From Minwuia thermotolerans (GTDB lineage: Bacteria; Pseudomonadota; Alphaproteobacteria; Minwuiales; Minwuiaceae), in assembly GCA_021604565.1 (NCBI GenBank), contig BQJF01000008.1, forward strand, positions 18,380-82,379: a stretch of 64,000 bases of DNA, given 5' to 3'. Below the pieces are notes generated by a model. The model saw only the letters and a list, made by a program, of their open reading frames with translations, had not been told where the DNA came from and ran no database searches. This document shows, piece after piece, positions 28,811 to 37,051 of this stretch. The position numbers and the translations under genes were made by a program. How positions within the stretch are numbered: the stretch's first letter is position 1; the number at the start of each line of letters is the position of its first letter.

Positions 28811-29551
28811 ATGAAACCGATCCTGCTGCCCATCCTCGCATTGCTGCTGATGGGCCTGGCAAGCTGCCAGACCACCACGGGCGTTCCGGAAGCTCGGGAA
28901 GTCCGGGTGACCGCTGCCGTTGCTGGCACTACACCCCTGCGCATCGAACTGGACGGCAACTATTGTCTGGTGCCGCGCGGGCGCTATGCCAATGATTTCG
29001 AGGGGCGGATATGGGCGGCCTTCGACACGGCGGCGGGCAACTGGCGCAAGGTCGTCTATTTCATCAGTTGCCACGACTATCAGGCAATCCAGTCGACCGT
29101 GATCCTGTCTCTCGCAGCCGAAGGCGAAGTCTCCGTCTTCATGCCCGATGGCGTGCTGAAGCGGTACGAGGGCAGTAGGGCGACCTACATCGATGCGATC
29201 ATCAAGGCATGGGATGACCTTGATGTCACCGAGGACGGCAAGGAGTCACAGCGGAAGCTGGAGGAATTCTTCGCGAGCAGGGGGAGTCACAAGTCCCGCC
29301 GCGTCGAAGGCGATGCCCGGATGGAACTGGTCGACAGTGATACCTATGCCGCCTACTTTCGCCTGCCCTACCGTCACGTGCTGTCCGGCAGCTCCCGTGA
29401 CCTGGTTCAGATCTTCGCCAAGACCGTGGTCGATGGATTGCAGGTGCAGGTCTCCTTCACCACGGATCGCAGTGTCCAGGCCGAAATCCGCGCCCTTGAT
29501 GTCGTGAAGCGCCTGACCTACGGCCTGTTCAACGAAGAGGCATCGATTTGA
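28811..29551 (+). CDS. Hypothetical lipoprotein, member 1 of a four-gene YC...C paralogue cluster
   Basis: A 246-residue protein with a lipoprotein signal: lipobox LASC with Cys19, followed by Gln at +2, which suggests outer-membrane sorting. The mature part contains 'LDGNYC' (Cys52) and 'VVYFISCHDY' (Cys87), 35 residues apart, the hallmark shared with the next three genes. Then come a beta segment and a helix with 'YIDAIIKAWDDLDVTEDGKE', and a C-terminal 'DLVQIFAKTVVDGLQVQVSF' block. I do not know a family for it. Its stop overlaps the next start by 4 nt (TTGA). Proposed role, by inference only: an envelope protein assembled with its three neighbours. Confidence 0.8.
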   Translation: MKPILLPILALLLMGLASCQTTTGVPEAREVRVTAAVAGTTPLRIELDGNYCLVPRGRYANDFEGRIWAAFDTAAGNWRKVVYFISCHDYQAIQSTVILSLAAEGEVSVFMPDGVLKRYEGSRATYIDAIIKAWDDLDVTEDGKESQRKLEEFFASRGSHKSRRVEGDARMELVDSDTYAAYFRLPYRHVLSGSSRDLVQIFAKTVVDGLQVQVSFTTDRSVQAEIRALDVVKRLTYGLFNEEASI

Positions 29552-30231
29552 TCCGCGCACTGGTCGCCGTCACGTTGACGCTTTCGGCCATGACGGGGGT
29601 GGCCTCGGGTGCGGAGGTGCGGTTTCAGGCGGGTTCCGCGAACCTGGCCTTCGATCTGCCATCGGGCTATTGCGACGTGCTGTCTTCCGGCCCGACCGCA
29701 GCAGATGCCCTGCAGCGCGATCTGGACCTGGTGCGTCAGCGTGGGGTGGACGTGAAGGCGATGGCCGTACCCTGTGATCAGCTCAACGGGCTTCGGTCGA
29801 AAATCCGACAGGGCCAGACCTTGCGCGTACTTGCCTTCGGCATCCTGACGCGGGATGGGGCGGCTATCCCCGCCGAAGGCAGTGGCGAAGTGTTCTGGCA
29901 GGCCGTTCGCAACAGTGCACGCTACCTCAAGGCCTTTGCGTCGTCCGACGCCATTCTGGATGTGGTGCGGGAAATGCTGGACCAGAGGAATGTTCCGGCA
30001 AGGATCGCGGCGATCGAACTGACGACGGACAAGGACCGGATTGGTGTTGCGGCGGCGGGAGAGCTGCAGCGTTCGGACCGCCGGGATCCCTTCCATGCAG
30101 CAGCGATTGCCGAACCGGTAGCAGGTATTTTCCTTGTTACCTCGGTTGTGGAGTTCGCTACCGTATCCAGCGATACCGCGAGTCTGGCGGCAGCGCGAGA
30201 GCTGCGCACCGAACTGAGGGAAGTCGATTGA
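29548..30231 (+). CDS. Hypothetical periplasmic protein, member 2 of the YC...C cluster
   Basis: A 227-residue protein starting with TTG at 29548 inside the upstream stop. The N-terminal 22 residues look like a cleavable Sec signal ('ALVAVTLTLSAMTGVASGAE') without a lipobox cysteine, so this is the one probably soluble, periplasmic member. It has 'FDLPSGYCDVL' (Cys42) and 'AMAVPCDQL' (Cys76), 34 residues apart, and then 'LRVLAFGILTRDGAAIP', the same strand-turn-strand seen in its neighbours. Its end overlaps the next gene by 4 nt, again with TTGA. Confidence 0.8.
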   Translation: MIRALVAVTLTLSAMTGVASGAEVRFQAGSANLAFDLPSGYCDVLSSGPTAADALQRDLDLVRQRGVDVKAMAVPCDQLNGLRSKIRQGQTLRVLAFGILTRDGAAIPAEGSGEVFWQAVRNSARYLKAFASSDAILDVVREMLDQRNVPARIAAIELTTDKDRIGVAAAGELQRSDRRDPFHAAAIAEPVAGIFLVTSVVEFATVSSDTASLAAARELRTELREVD

Positions 30232-30998
30232 AACGGTCGGTTTTCAGGGGAATGCTTGTCCTGCTGCTTGGCGTCACCGTCGGGTGCCAGTCGACCTCGC
30301 CCGTTGCGCCGAAGACCGGGCAGCTTGCGGTCCAGCCGCTTGCAGGCATCGGGACCATGACCCCGGCCGAGATGACCGGGAACCATGTCCGCTTCTCGCT
30401 GACGGATCACGATCTGGCGCTCCGGCTGCCGGACGGTTTCTGCATTGCAAATGAGAAAACCCCGGAAAGTCTGCAGAACGCGCTGGCAAAGTTCCACGTC
30501 AGCTTGCTGGACATGAAGGTGCTCGCTTTCTCCTGTGCAGTGCTGGAGGGAAAGGTCTCGAAGGTTTTCCCGATCCCGATGGTTGTCGCCGGACTGGTGC
30601 GCAGGGAAGGCCTGCCCCTGGTCATGGATGAGGAAGGTGTTGCGAGGTATGCGCGCATGGTCCGGTTTCTGGATCATCGGGATGACAGCGAGACTCGTCT
30701 TCTGGCCCGGGAAATCTTTCTGAGCTCTATTGTGGACAGCATCGAGAGTGCTGGCTTCAGCGTGGGCCATCTGGACATGCGCAGTCGGGACAACAGGATC
30801 CGGCTGGAGGTGCTGGCTGAGTTGCACGTCAACAGCATCGGTCGGAAAATCTGGTACTTTGGCGATTTCCTGGCCGGGCCGGTGGGCGACAGATTGCTCG
30901 GTATCGGTGTCGTCAACATGGATCAGAACCCGACTCCGCCCGCAACAGACCAGGACAGCGAGTCTCTCTTTGCCAACCTGCGTCAAGTGAGGAACTGA
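30228..30998 (+). CDS. Hypothetical lipoprotein, member 3 of the YC...C cluster
   Basis: A 256-residue lipoprotein starting with TTG at 30228 in a 4-nt overlap. The signal sequence ends VTVGC (Cys20) with Gln at +2. The shared core is 'LRLPDGFCIAN' (Cys72) and 'VLAFSCAVL' (Cys103), 31 residues apart, then 'VVAGLVRREGLPLVMDEEGV' and the helix 'YARMVRFLDHRDD'. The C-terminal block has 'LEVLAELHVNSIGRKIWYFG' and ends 'ANLRQVRN', close to 'RRSLSAVR' of member 4. No homologue of known function is recognised. Confidence 0.8.
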   Translation: MKRSVFRGMLVLLLGVTVGCQSTSPVAPKTGQLAVQPLAGIGTMTPAEMTGNHVRFSLTDHDLALRLPDGFCIANEKTPESLQNALAKFHVSLLDMKVLAFSCAVLEGKVSKVFPIPMVVAGLVRREGLPLVMDEEGVARYARMVRFLDHRDDSETRLLAREIFLSSIVDSIESAGFSVGHLDMRSRDNRIRLEVLAELHVNSIGRKIWYFGDFLAGPVGDRLLGIGVVNMDQNPTPPATDQDSESLFANLRQVRN

Positions 30999-31000
30999 TC

Positions 31001-31921
31001 ATGCGTATTGCCCTGATTCTTCTGATCGTTCTCGCCGGTCTTTCGGCCTGCCGAACAGTGACAGAAGAGGAGATGGCGCAACGTCTGTCCAGGATTGATG
31101 ATGCGCTCGGTCGATCGCCGACGACGGGCGTCCCGCGTCGGCCCTCGCAGGCTGTGCCACTGGGGGAGAATGAGGCCGCTTCAAAATCTGCGGCGCTACG
31201 GACTGAAGAGGCAAGACGGGTGCCGCGCCCACCCGGGCCCGTCGCTGTCGCGCCGGTCGATCCTGCGGAAAAAGGTCCATCGAAACTTGTCGCGCCTTCC
31301 GGTTTCGCGATCATGAACTTCGATGTGGATGGAGAGAAGCATGCGGTTCTCGTCCCGGATGGCTATTGCAATCTCTTTGCTGCAACCCGCCCCCTGCCAA
31401 CGCGACTGGTAAAGCGTGTCACCGGCAACAGCGGCGGTCGTTTCCATCCTGACATGATTGCCATGCCCTGTGACGACATCTACACGGCAGGTGCGCGGGG
31501 GCAGCCCACATCCTTCATCTTCTTCGTGCGCTCTGCGGATGGGGGTGTGCCGATCAACTATGAACCGCGAACCCGTGACCGCGATTTCTTTCCTGACCGG
31601 TTTGATCAGTTGATTGACTCCAGTCGCGCGGGACTCGAGCCGCAGTGGCGCGCCATTGGTGCCTTCATGCAGAGCGTCAGTTTTCCCCCGGATATCATCA
31701 GTGGCGATGTGCGCTTCGACGGAGAGACACTTTCGTTCGTCGGACTGTCACGGTTCCAGGTGCGTGGTGAGCTTCGTCGTTTCCGGCTTGATGCCTCCAC
31801 TTTCCGGATCGGCGCCTACTTCGCGACCATCGGCGTGACCACGGAAGTCGAGGCGGGGCGAGAGGTTATTGTTCCGATCACTTCCGACCAGATCAGGCGA
31901 TCACTGAGTGCAGTTCGGTGA
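31001..31921 (+). CDS. Hypothetical lipoprotein, member 4 of the YC...C cluster
   Basis: The longest member, 306 residues, 2 nt after the previous stop. Lipobox LSAC with Cys17 and Arg at +2. A low-complexity Pro/Ala/Glu-rich linker (about residues 38-95) separates the lipid anchor from the folded part, as in proteins reaching across the periplasm. The core has 'VLVPDGYCNLF' (Cys123) and 'MIAMPCDDIY' (Cys157), 34 residues apart, then 'FIFFVRSADGGVPINYEPRT'. The C-terminal half resembles member 3: 'FRLDASTFRIGAYFATIGVT'. Last gene of the operon. No clear terminator follows in the 69 nt before the convergent sixA. Confidence 0.8.
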   Translation: MRIALILLIVLAGLSACRTVTEEEMAQRLSRIDDALGRSPTTGVPRRPSQAVPLGENEAASKSAALRTEEARRVPRPPGPVAVAPVDPAEKGPSKLVAPSGFAIMNFDVDGEKHAVLVPDGYCNLFAATRPLPTRLVKRVTGNSGGRFHPDMIAMPCDDIYTAGARGQPTSFIFFVRSADGGVPINYEPRTRDRDFFPDRFDQLIDSSRAGLEPQWRAIGAFMQSVSFPPDIISGDVRFDGETLSFVGLSRFQVRGELRRFRLDASTFRIGAYFATIGVTTEVEAGREVIVPITSDQIRRSLSAVR

Positions 31922-31990
31922 ATGCATTGGGGCCTCTGCTGGTCGCCCTACTGAGCCTTCGCCGCCGGGACCATCACGTGAGGGACCGCT

Positions 31991-32512
31991 CTATTCCTGC
32001 ATCAGTGCGCGCGGATGGACGACACGATCGACCGCGCAGGTGCCGGGGCGGAGTTTGCCGAAACCGTCGGAGAGATTGAATGCCACCAGCGTCGCCGTGG
32101 CCATTCCGCCTGCCAGTTCCCGACGGGCGTCCCTGTCTGACCGGTCCGCCAGGACTCCGGCCAGTTCCTCGATCCCCGGATTGTGGCCGATCAACAGCAC
32201 GGTCTGCGCCGTTCGGGCTTCCCGGCCAATGATCTGGGCAATGCGGCTGGACTCGGCCAGGTAGAGCGCCTTGAGATAACGCACTTCGGTTGCCTGCCAG
32301 TCATTCCTGCCGGCGATGCCGTCCCAGGTTTCCCGCGTGCGGCTGGCGTCGGAGCAGAGCACCAGATCGGGCTTCAACTCGTTCAACGCCATGTACTGGC
32401 CCATGGCCTGGCTGGCGGCCTGGCCACGGGGGTTCAGAATCCGGGCGTGGTCGCCCTGACCCGGAGCAGGTGCGGCGGCCTTTGCATGTCGGAGCAACAG
32501 GAGGCGGTACAT
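31991..32512 (-). CDS. sixA: SixA-type phosphohistidine phosphatase (histidine phosphatase family)
   Basis: A 173-residue protein of the phosphoglycerate-mutase-like superfamily. Catalytic LRHAKA with nucleophile His9, 'SDASRTRET' with Arg58, and the second active-site motif 'LLIGHNPGIEEL' with His110. Length and the RHA(K/E) motif fit SixA, which removes phosphate from His of phosphotransfer proteins. The in vivo substrate here is unknown. Divergent from ppk1, with about 97 nt between. Confidence 0.83.
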   Translation of the reverse strand: MYRLLLLRHAKAAAPAPGQGDHARILNPRGQAASQAMGQYMALNELKPDLVLCSDASRTRETWDGIAGRNDWQATEVRYLKALYLAESSRIAQIIGREARTAQTVLLIGHNPGIEELAGVLADRSDRDARRELAGGMATATLVAFNLSDGFGKLRPGTCAVDRVVHPRALMQE

Positions 32513-32609
32513 CGATCAAGTGTTGCAGGGGGCGTCAAATCACTGCAAGGGAAATGCTGTAAATCCGCGCGATCTTGTTGCATCGTCTGTCACGTAACCG
32601 AAGGAAAGC

Positions 32610-34787
32610 ATGATGACCGCGGCCAATGCTGAGCTGATCGAACCGGGACCGGAAGTCCAGGACGCCTCCACCATCGGCATGGACTCGCCCGACCGCTTCA
32701 TCAACCGGGAGCTATCCTGGCTTCAGTTCAATTCGCGGGTGATGCGCGAATGTCAGAATCCGCGCTATCCGTTGCTGGAGCGTGTGCGGTTCCTGTCGAT
32801 CTCCGCCTCAAATCTCGACGAGTTCTTCATGGTTCGCGTCGCGGCGCTGTGGGGCATGACCCAGGCTGACGTGAAGACCGTTTCGCCGGACGGCCTCACG
32901 GTCGCGCAGCAGTTGGAGAAGATCGACGAACTTGCCAACTGGCTGGTGGTGGAGCAGCAGAACTGCTGGCGGGCACTGCAACTGGAACTGCGGGAAGCCG
33001 GCATTGCCATCGTCGTGGCGGACGAGCTGATGCCGGAAGAGAAGGCATGGCTCGATACCCATTTCCTGGAACAGATCCTGCCAGTGCTGACGCCGCTGGC
33101 GATCGACCCGGCACATCCGTTTCCCTTCATCCCCAATCTGGGTCTCGCGATGATCGCGCAACTGGTGCGCGACGGGGACAAGGAACTGCTGAACGCGGTG
33201 GTGCCGATCCCGCACCACGTGTCGCGGTTCGTGCGTCTGCCGGGCAACGACATCCGTTTCATCCAGGTCAGCCAGGTCATCGCGCTCTACATGGCGCGGC
33301 TGTTTCCGGGCTACAGCATCGTCAGCCGGGGGCAGTTCCGCTGCATCCGCGACTCGGATATCGAGGTGCAGGAGGAATCGGAGGATCTGGTGCGGACGTT
33401 CGAATCCGCGCTGCGCCGTCGCCGTCGCGGGCACATCGTGCGCCTGCAGGTCTCGGCTGACCTGAATGACCGGTTGCGCCGCCTTGTCGTGACCGAAACC
33501 GACGCCCGCCCCGATGACGTGATCAACATCGACGGCATGCTGGCGCTGGCGGATATCCGCCGGGTCATTGTCGATGACAAGCCGGAGCTGTTGTTCAAGC
33601 CCTACAATGCACGTTTTCCGGAGCGAATCCGCGAACATGGCGGTGACTGCTTTGCCTCGATCCGGGGCAAGGACCTGATCATCCATCATCCGTTCGAGAG
33701 CTTTGATGTCGTGGTGCAGTTCCTGCGGCAGGCGGCGGAAGATCCCAACGTGGTGGCGATCAAGCAGACGCTCTATCGCACATCCGACAACTCACCCATC
33801 GTCGAGGCACTGATCGCGGCGGCGGAGGCCGGCAAGTCGGTGACCGCCCTGATCGAGCTGAAGGCCCGCTTTGACGAGGCTGCCAATATCCGCTGGGCAA
33901 GGGACATGGAACGGGCCGGGGTGCAGGTGGTCTATGGCTTCATGGAGCTGAAGACCCACGCCAAGCTGTCGATGGTGGTGCGCAAGGAGAAGGAGGGCCT
34001 GCGAACCTATTCCCATTTCGGCACCGGCAACTACCACCCGATCACGGCGAAGGTCTACACGGACCTGTCCTATTTCACCGATGAACCTGCGCTGGGCCGC
34101 GACATCTCCGCGATCTTCAATTACCTGACCGGCTATGCGAAACCGGAGCGGCTGGAAGAACTGGCCTATTCGCCGCACACCTTGCGCCAGCGTGTCATGC
34201 AGGGGATCGAGGCGGAAATCGCCCATGCGGAGGCGGGGCGTCCCGCAACGATCTGGGCCAAGATGAATTCAGTCGTCGATCCTGACGTCATTGACGGTCT
34301 CTACCGCGCCAGCCAGGCCGGTGTGGAGATCGAACTGATCATCCGGGGGATCTGCTGCCTGCGGCCAGGTGTGCCGGGCCTGTCGGAGAACATCCGGGTA
34401 CGCAGCATCATTGGCCGTTTCCTGGAACACAGCCGGATTGTCGTCTTCGGCAATGGGGAGCCGCTGCCCGGTCGCAACGCTCAGGTCTACATCAGCTCCG
34501 CCGACTGGATGCCGCGCAATCTGGACCGGCGGATCGAAAGCCTGGTGCCGCTGAAGAACGAGACCGTGCATGCCCAGGTGCTGGATCAGATCATGCTGGC
34601 GAACTTCAAGGATGATCTGCAGAGCTGGATCATGCAGCCTGATGGCACCTATGTCCGCGACAAGGTGGTCGGTGACGGGTTCAGTGCACATGAGTATTTC
34701 ATGACCAACCCAAGCCTTTCCGGTCGTGGCAAGGCGCTGGAAGAAGGGGGCCGTCCGATCTCTCTCACCCTGGATGATGACGACTGA
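32610..34787 (+). CDS. ppk1: Polyphosphate kinase 1
   Basis: Makes and uses inorganic polyphosphate with ATP/ADP, 725 residues, full length. N-terminal domain with 'DRFINRELSWLQFNSRVMRE' and 'SISASNLDEFFMVRVA'. The catalytic domains carry two key histidines, H450 in 'LKTHAKLS' and H469 in 'YSHFGTGNYHP', 19 residues apart like H435/H454 of E. coli Ppk. The start could be 32610 or 32613 (ATGATG) after AAGGAAAG. The exopolyphosphatase gene follows after 2 nt, so synthesis and breakdown are in one operon. Confidence 0.96.
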   Translation: MMTAANAELIEPGPEVQDASTIGMDSPDRFINRELSWLQFNSRVMRECQNPRYPLLERVRFLSISASNLDEFFMVRVAALWGMTQADVKTVSPDGLTVAQQLEKIDELANWLVVEQQNCWRALQLELREAGIAIVVADELMPEEKAWLDTHFLEQILPVLTPLAIDPAHPFPFIPNLGLAMIAQLVRDGDKELLNAVVPIPHHVSRFVRLPGNDIRFIQVSQVIALYMARLFPGYSIVSRGQFRCIRDSDIEVQEESEDLVRTFESALRRRRRGHIVRLQVSADLNDRLRRLVVTETDARPDDVINIDGMLALADIRRVIVDDKPELLFKPYNARFPERIREHGGDCFASIRGKDLIIHHPFESFDVVVQFLRQAAEDPNVVAIKQTLYRTSDNSPIVEALIAAAEAGKSVTALIELKARFDEAANIRWARDMERAGVQVVYGFMELKTHAKLSMVVRKEKEGLRTYSHFGTGNYHPITAKVYTDLSYFTDEPALGRDISAIFNYLTGYAKPERLEELAYSPHTLRQRVMQGIEAEIAHAEAGRPATIWAKMNSVVDPDVIDGLYRASQAGVEIELIIRGICCLRPGVPGLSENIRVRSIIGRFLEHSRIVVFGNGEPLPGRNAQVYISSADWMPRNLDRRIESLVPLKNETVHAQVLDQIMLANFKDDLQSWIMQPDGTYVRDKVVGDGFSAHEYFMTNPSLSGRGKALEEGGRPISLTLDDDD

Positions 34788-34789
34788 CA

Positions 34790-36283
34790 ATGCCTGATTC
34801 AGTTGCCGCTGTCGGAACGGCGGAACGTGTTGCTGTGATCGACGTCGGCTCCAACTCGGTCCGGCTGGTGATCTTTGGCGACAGCGCCCGCGCCCCGCTG
34901 AACATGCTGAATGAAAAGGCATTCTGTGCCCTGGGCAAGGGGTTGCCGGAGACGGGGCATCTCAGCCCGGAAGGGGTGCAGAACGCCATCGGAACTCTGA
35001 AACGCTTCGCGTGGATGATGCAGGTCACTGGTGTTGACCGCACGGTGGCCTTCGCCACTTCTGCGGTCCGCGATGCCGTGGACGGGCCGGAATTCGTGGA
35101 ACGGGTGCGCAATGAATGCGGCATCAGGCTGGAGGTGCTGTCGGGGCAGGGAGAGTCCCGTCTTGCGGCATTCGGTGTGCTGTTCGGTCTGCCGGAGGCG
35201 GAAGGAATCGTTGGCGATCTGGGGGGCAGCAGCCTCGAACTGGCGCCCATCGGAAAGGGACGGGCGGAGGGCGGTGTGACCTTGCCCGTCGGGCCGCTGA
35301 GGTTTGGTGACGGCGATGCGGAAACCGGCGTGATCCGAAAGGCCGTGCGTCAGGAACTGCGCAAGGTCGAATGGCTGGACAGCATGGCCGGTCGCGATTT
35401 CTACGTCGTCGGGGGCACCTGGCGTGCGCTGGCGAAGCTGGATATCCAGCGACGCAACTATCCGCTGCACATCGTGCAGGGCTACGAGATGCCGCTGGGA
35501 CGCGCGCAGTCCCTGGTCGATCTGATCAGCCAGCAGTCACCCGCGTCCCTGACGGATGCCGAGACAGTCTCGAAGCGGCGCCTGCCGGTCCTGCCACTGG
35601 CCTGTTCCGTGCTGGGTGCAGTGCTGGAACGGTTGCAGCCAAGGCGTCTTGTCTTTTCGGCGCATGGGGTCAGGGAAGGTGCCTATCTCGAGACGCTGTC
35701 GGACGCAGACCGGCGCATTGACCCGTTGCTGGCCGCGGCAGAGGCCATGGCGGCACAGGAGACGCGTTTCGGGGCCTCGATCGGGCATGAGATCTTCGCC
35801 TGGTGCAATCCGCTCTTCGAAGGTGAATCGGATGCCGAGGCCCGTCTGCGGCGGGTGGCCTCCGTGCTGTCGGATATCGGCTGGCGCATGCATCCGGACT
35901 ATCGCGCGACACATGCGTTCAGGCGTGTCCTGCGGGCGCCGCTGCTGGGTGTCGACCATACGGAGCGGGCGTTCATCGCCACCACCGTCCTGCGGCGCTA
36001 TTCCCACAAGGCGAGCGGTGATGCGGTGGAGGAGATGCAGGCGCTGCTGTCTGAGGAAATGATCCGCCGCGCCAGTCGGATCGGTGCGGCGATGCGTCTG
36101 GCGCAGACGCTTGGCTGTGGCGCACCGTCTGCCCTGACGGGCGCCACGATCGCCCTTGATGGCGGCGAGATCTGCCTATCGGTACCGGAGAAGCTGCGCG
36201 AACTGATCGGTGAAACCGTGGAGAGCCGCCTGAAACGCCTGGCCGACAGTTTCGATTGCTCAAGCCGGATCGTCAGCGTCTGA
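34790..36283 (+). CDS. ppx: Ppx/GppA-family exopolyphosphatase
   Basis: Hydrolyses polyphosphate and/or the 5'-phosphate of pppGpp, 497 residues. Actin-like ATPase fold with phosphate-1 loop 'VIDVGSNSVRLVIF' at about residues 15-28, 'FATSAVRDA' near 86, phosphate-2 loop 'GDLGGSSLEL' near 144 and 'LPVGPLRFG'. The C-terminal half is helical and HD-like. It directly follows ppk1 in one operon, which favours the polyphosphate role. Confidence 0.92.
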   Translation: MPDSVAAVGTAERVAVIDVGSNSVRLVIFGDSARAPLNMLNEKAFCALGKGLPETGHLSPEGVQNAIGTLKRFAWMMQVTGVDRTVAFATSAVRDAVDGPEFVERVRNECGIRLEVLSGQGESRLAAFGVLFGLPEAEGIVGDLGGSSLELAPIGKGRAEGGVTLPVGPLRFGDGDAETGVIRKAVRQELRKVEWLDSMAGRDFYVVGGTWRALAKLDIQRRNYPLHIVQGYEMPLGRAQSLVDLISQQSPASLTDAETVSKRRLPVLPLACSVLGAVLERLQPRRLVFSAHGVREGAYLETLSDADRRIDPLLAAAEAMAAQETRFGASIGHEIFAWCNPLFEGESDAEARLRRVASVLSDIGWRMHPDYRATHAFRRVLRAPLLGVDHTERAFIATTVLRRYSHKASGDAVEEMQALLSEEMIRRASRIGAAMRLAQTLGCGAPSALTGATIALDGGEICLSVPEKLRELIGETVESRLKRLADSFDCSSRIVSV

Positions 36284-36295
36284 GCGGCTCGCCCC

Positions 36296-37051
36296 TTACC
36301 AGATCGGCATTGCCGCTATTGCGGAGACACCGCACAGCGCAAGCGCTGCACGTCTGAACAGGCTTTCCGAGGCGAAAGGGAACAGGCGCGCGCCTGCGAT
36401 GAGTCCGAGGCCATAGACGGGACCAAGCACCAGCGCCAGCAGCAGTTGCTCCATGCCGATGAGCCCGTAGGAGAGGAACGTCAGACCCCCGATCACCATG
36501 GTTACCGCGAACAGCGCATTGACATTGTGTCTCACGGAACGGGCATCACCTTCTCCGCCGACCCAGAACAGGATCACCGGTGGCCCGTAGAAACTGGCGA
36601 TGCCGCCTGCGAGGCCGGACATCAGGCCTACCCCCACCACCCCTGCGGTCGGGACAGGCCGCGTCCGCCGCCAGCCAGTAGCCATGGCCAGCACTGCTGC
36701 CAGCACCATCAGGGCGATGATCCAGCGTAACTGGTCCGTCGGGGCATGCGCCAGAATCCAGGTGCCACAGGGGGTCGCAATGGCGATGCCAATGGTGATC
36801 GGCACCATCTCCCGCCAGTTGCAGCTTCGGATGCCCTGCAGGGTGAGGGGCAGGCCAAAGGTGGAATTGATCATCCACAGCACCACGATTGCGATCTTCG
36901 GGTCGAGCAGTGCGCTGGACAGAGGCACGAAGACCAGCGCCGCCCCGAAGCCGCTGAAGCCACGTGTCAGCCCGGCCAACGCCATGGCGAGTGCCAGCAG
37001 CAGGGTCTCGAACGTCATCAGGGCGACGACGCCGTCGCCGATGACGCTCAT
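36296..37051 (-). CDS. TauE/SafE-family sulfite exporter-like permease
   Basis: A 251-residue integral membrane protein of about eight segments. It has the family pattern of an N-terminal repeat ('GLTRGFSGFGAALVFVPLSS') and a C-terminal repeat ('GLMSGLAGGIASFYGPPVIL'). TauE/SafE proteins export sulfite or sulfoacetate or other small anions. The substrate is not predictable here. Its start overlaps the rnd stop by 4 nt (37048-37051), so it is translated from the rnd message. Convergent with ppx. Confidence 0.85.
   Translation of the reverse strand: MSVIGDGVVALMTFETLLLALAMALAGLTRGFSGFGAALVFVPLSSALLDPKIAIVVLWMINSTFGLPLTLQGIRSCNWREMVPITIGIAIATPCGTWILAHAPTDQLRWIIALMVLAAVLAMATGWRRTRPVPTAGVVGVGLMSGLAGGIASFYGPPVILFWVGGEGDARSVRHNVNALFAVTMVIGGLTFLSYGLIGMEQLLLALVLGPVYGLGLIAGARLFPFASESLFRRAALALCGVSAIAAMPIW

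Noticed and set aside
32513..32609. Possible Pho box before ppk1 (CTGTCAC preceded by a weak half-site)
   Set aside because: Only one half matches CTGTCA. The second repeat at an 11-nt period is poor.
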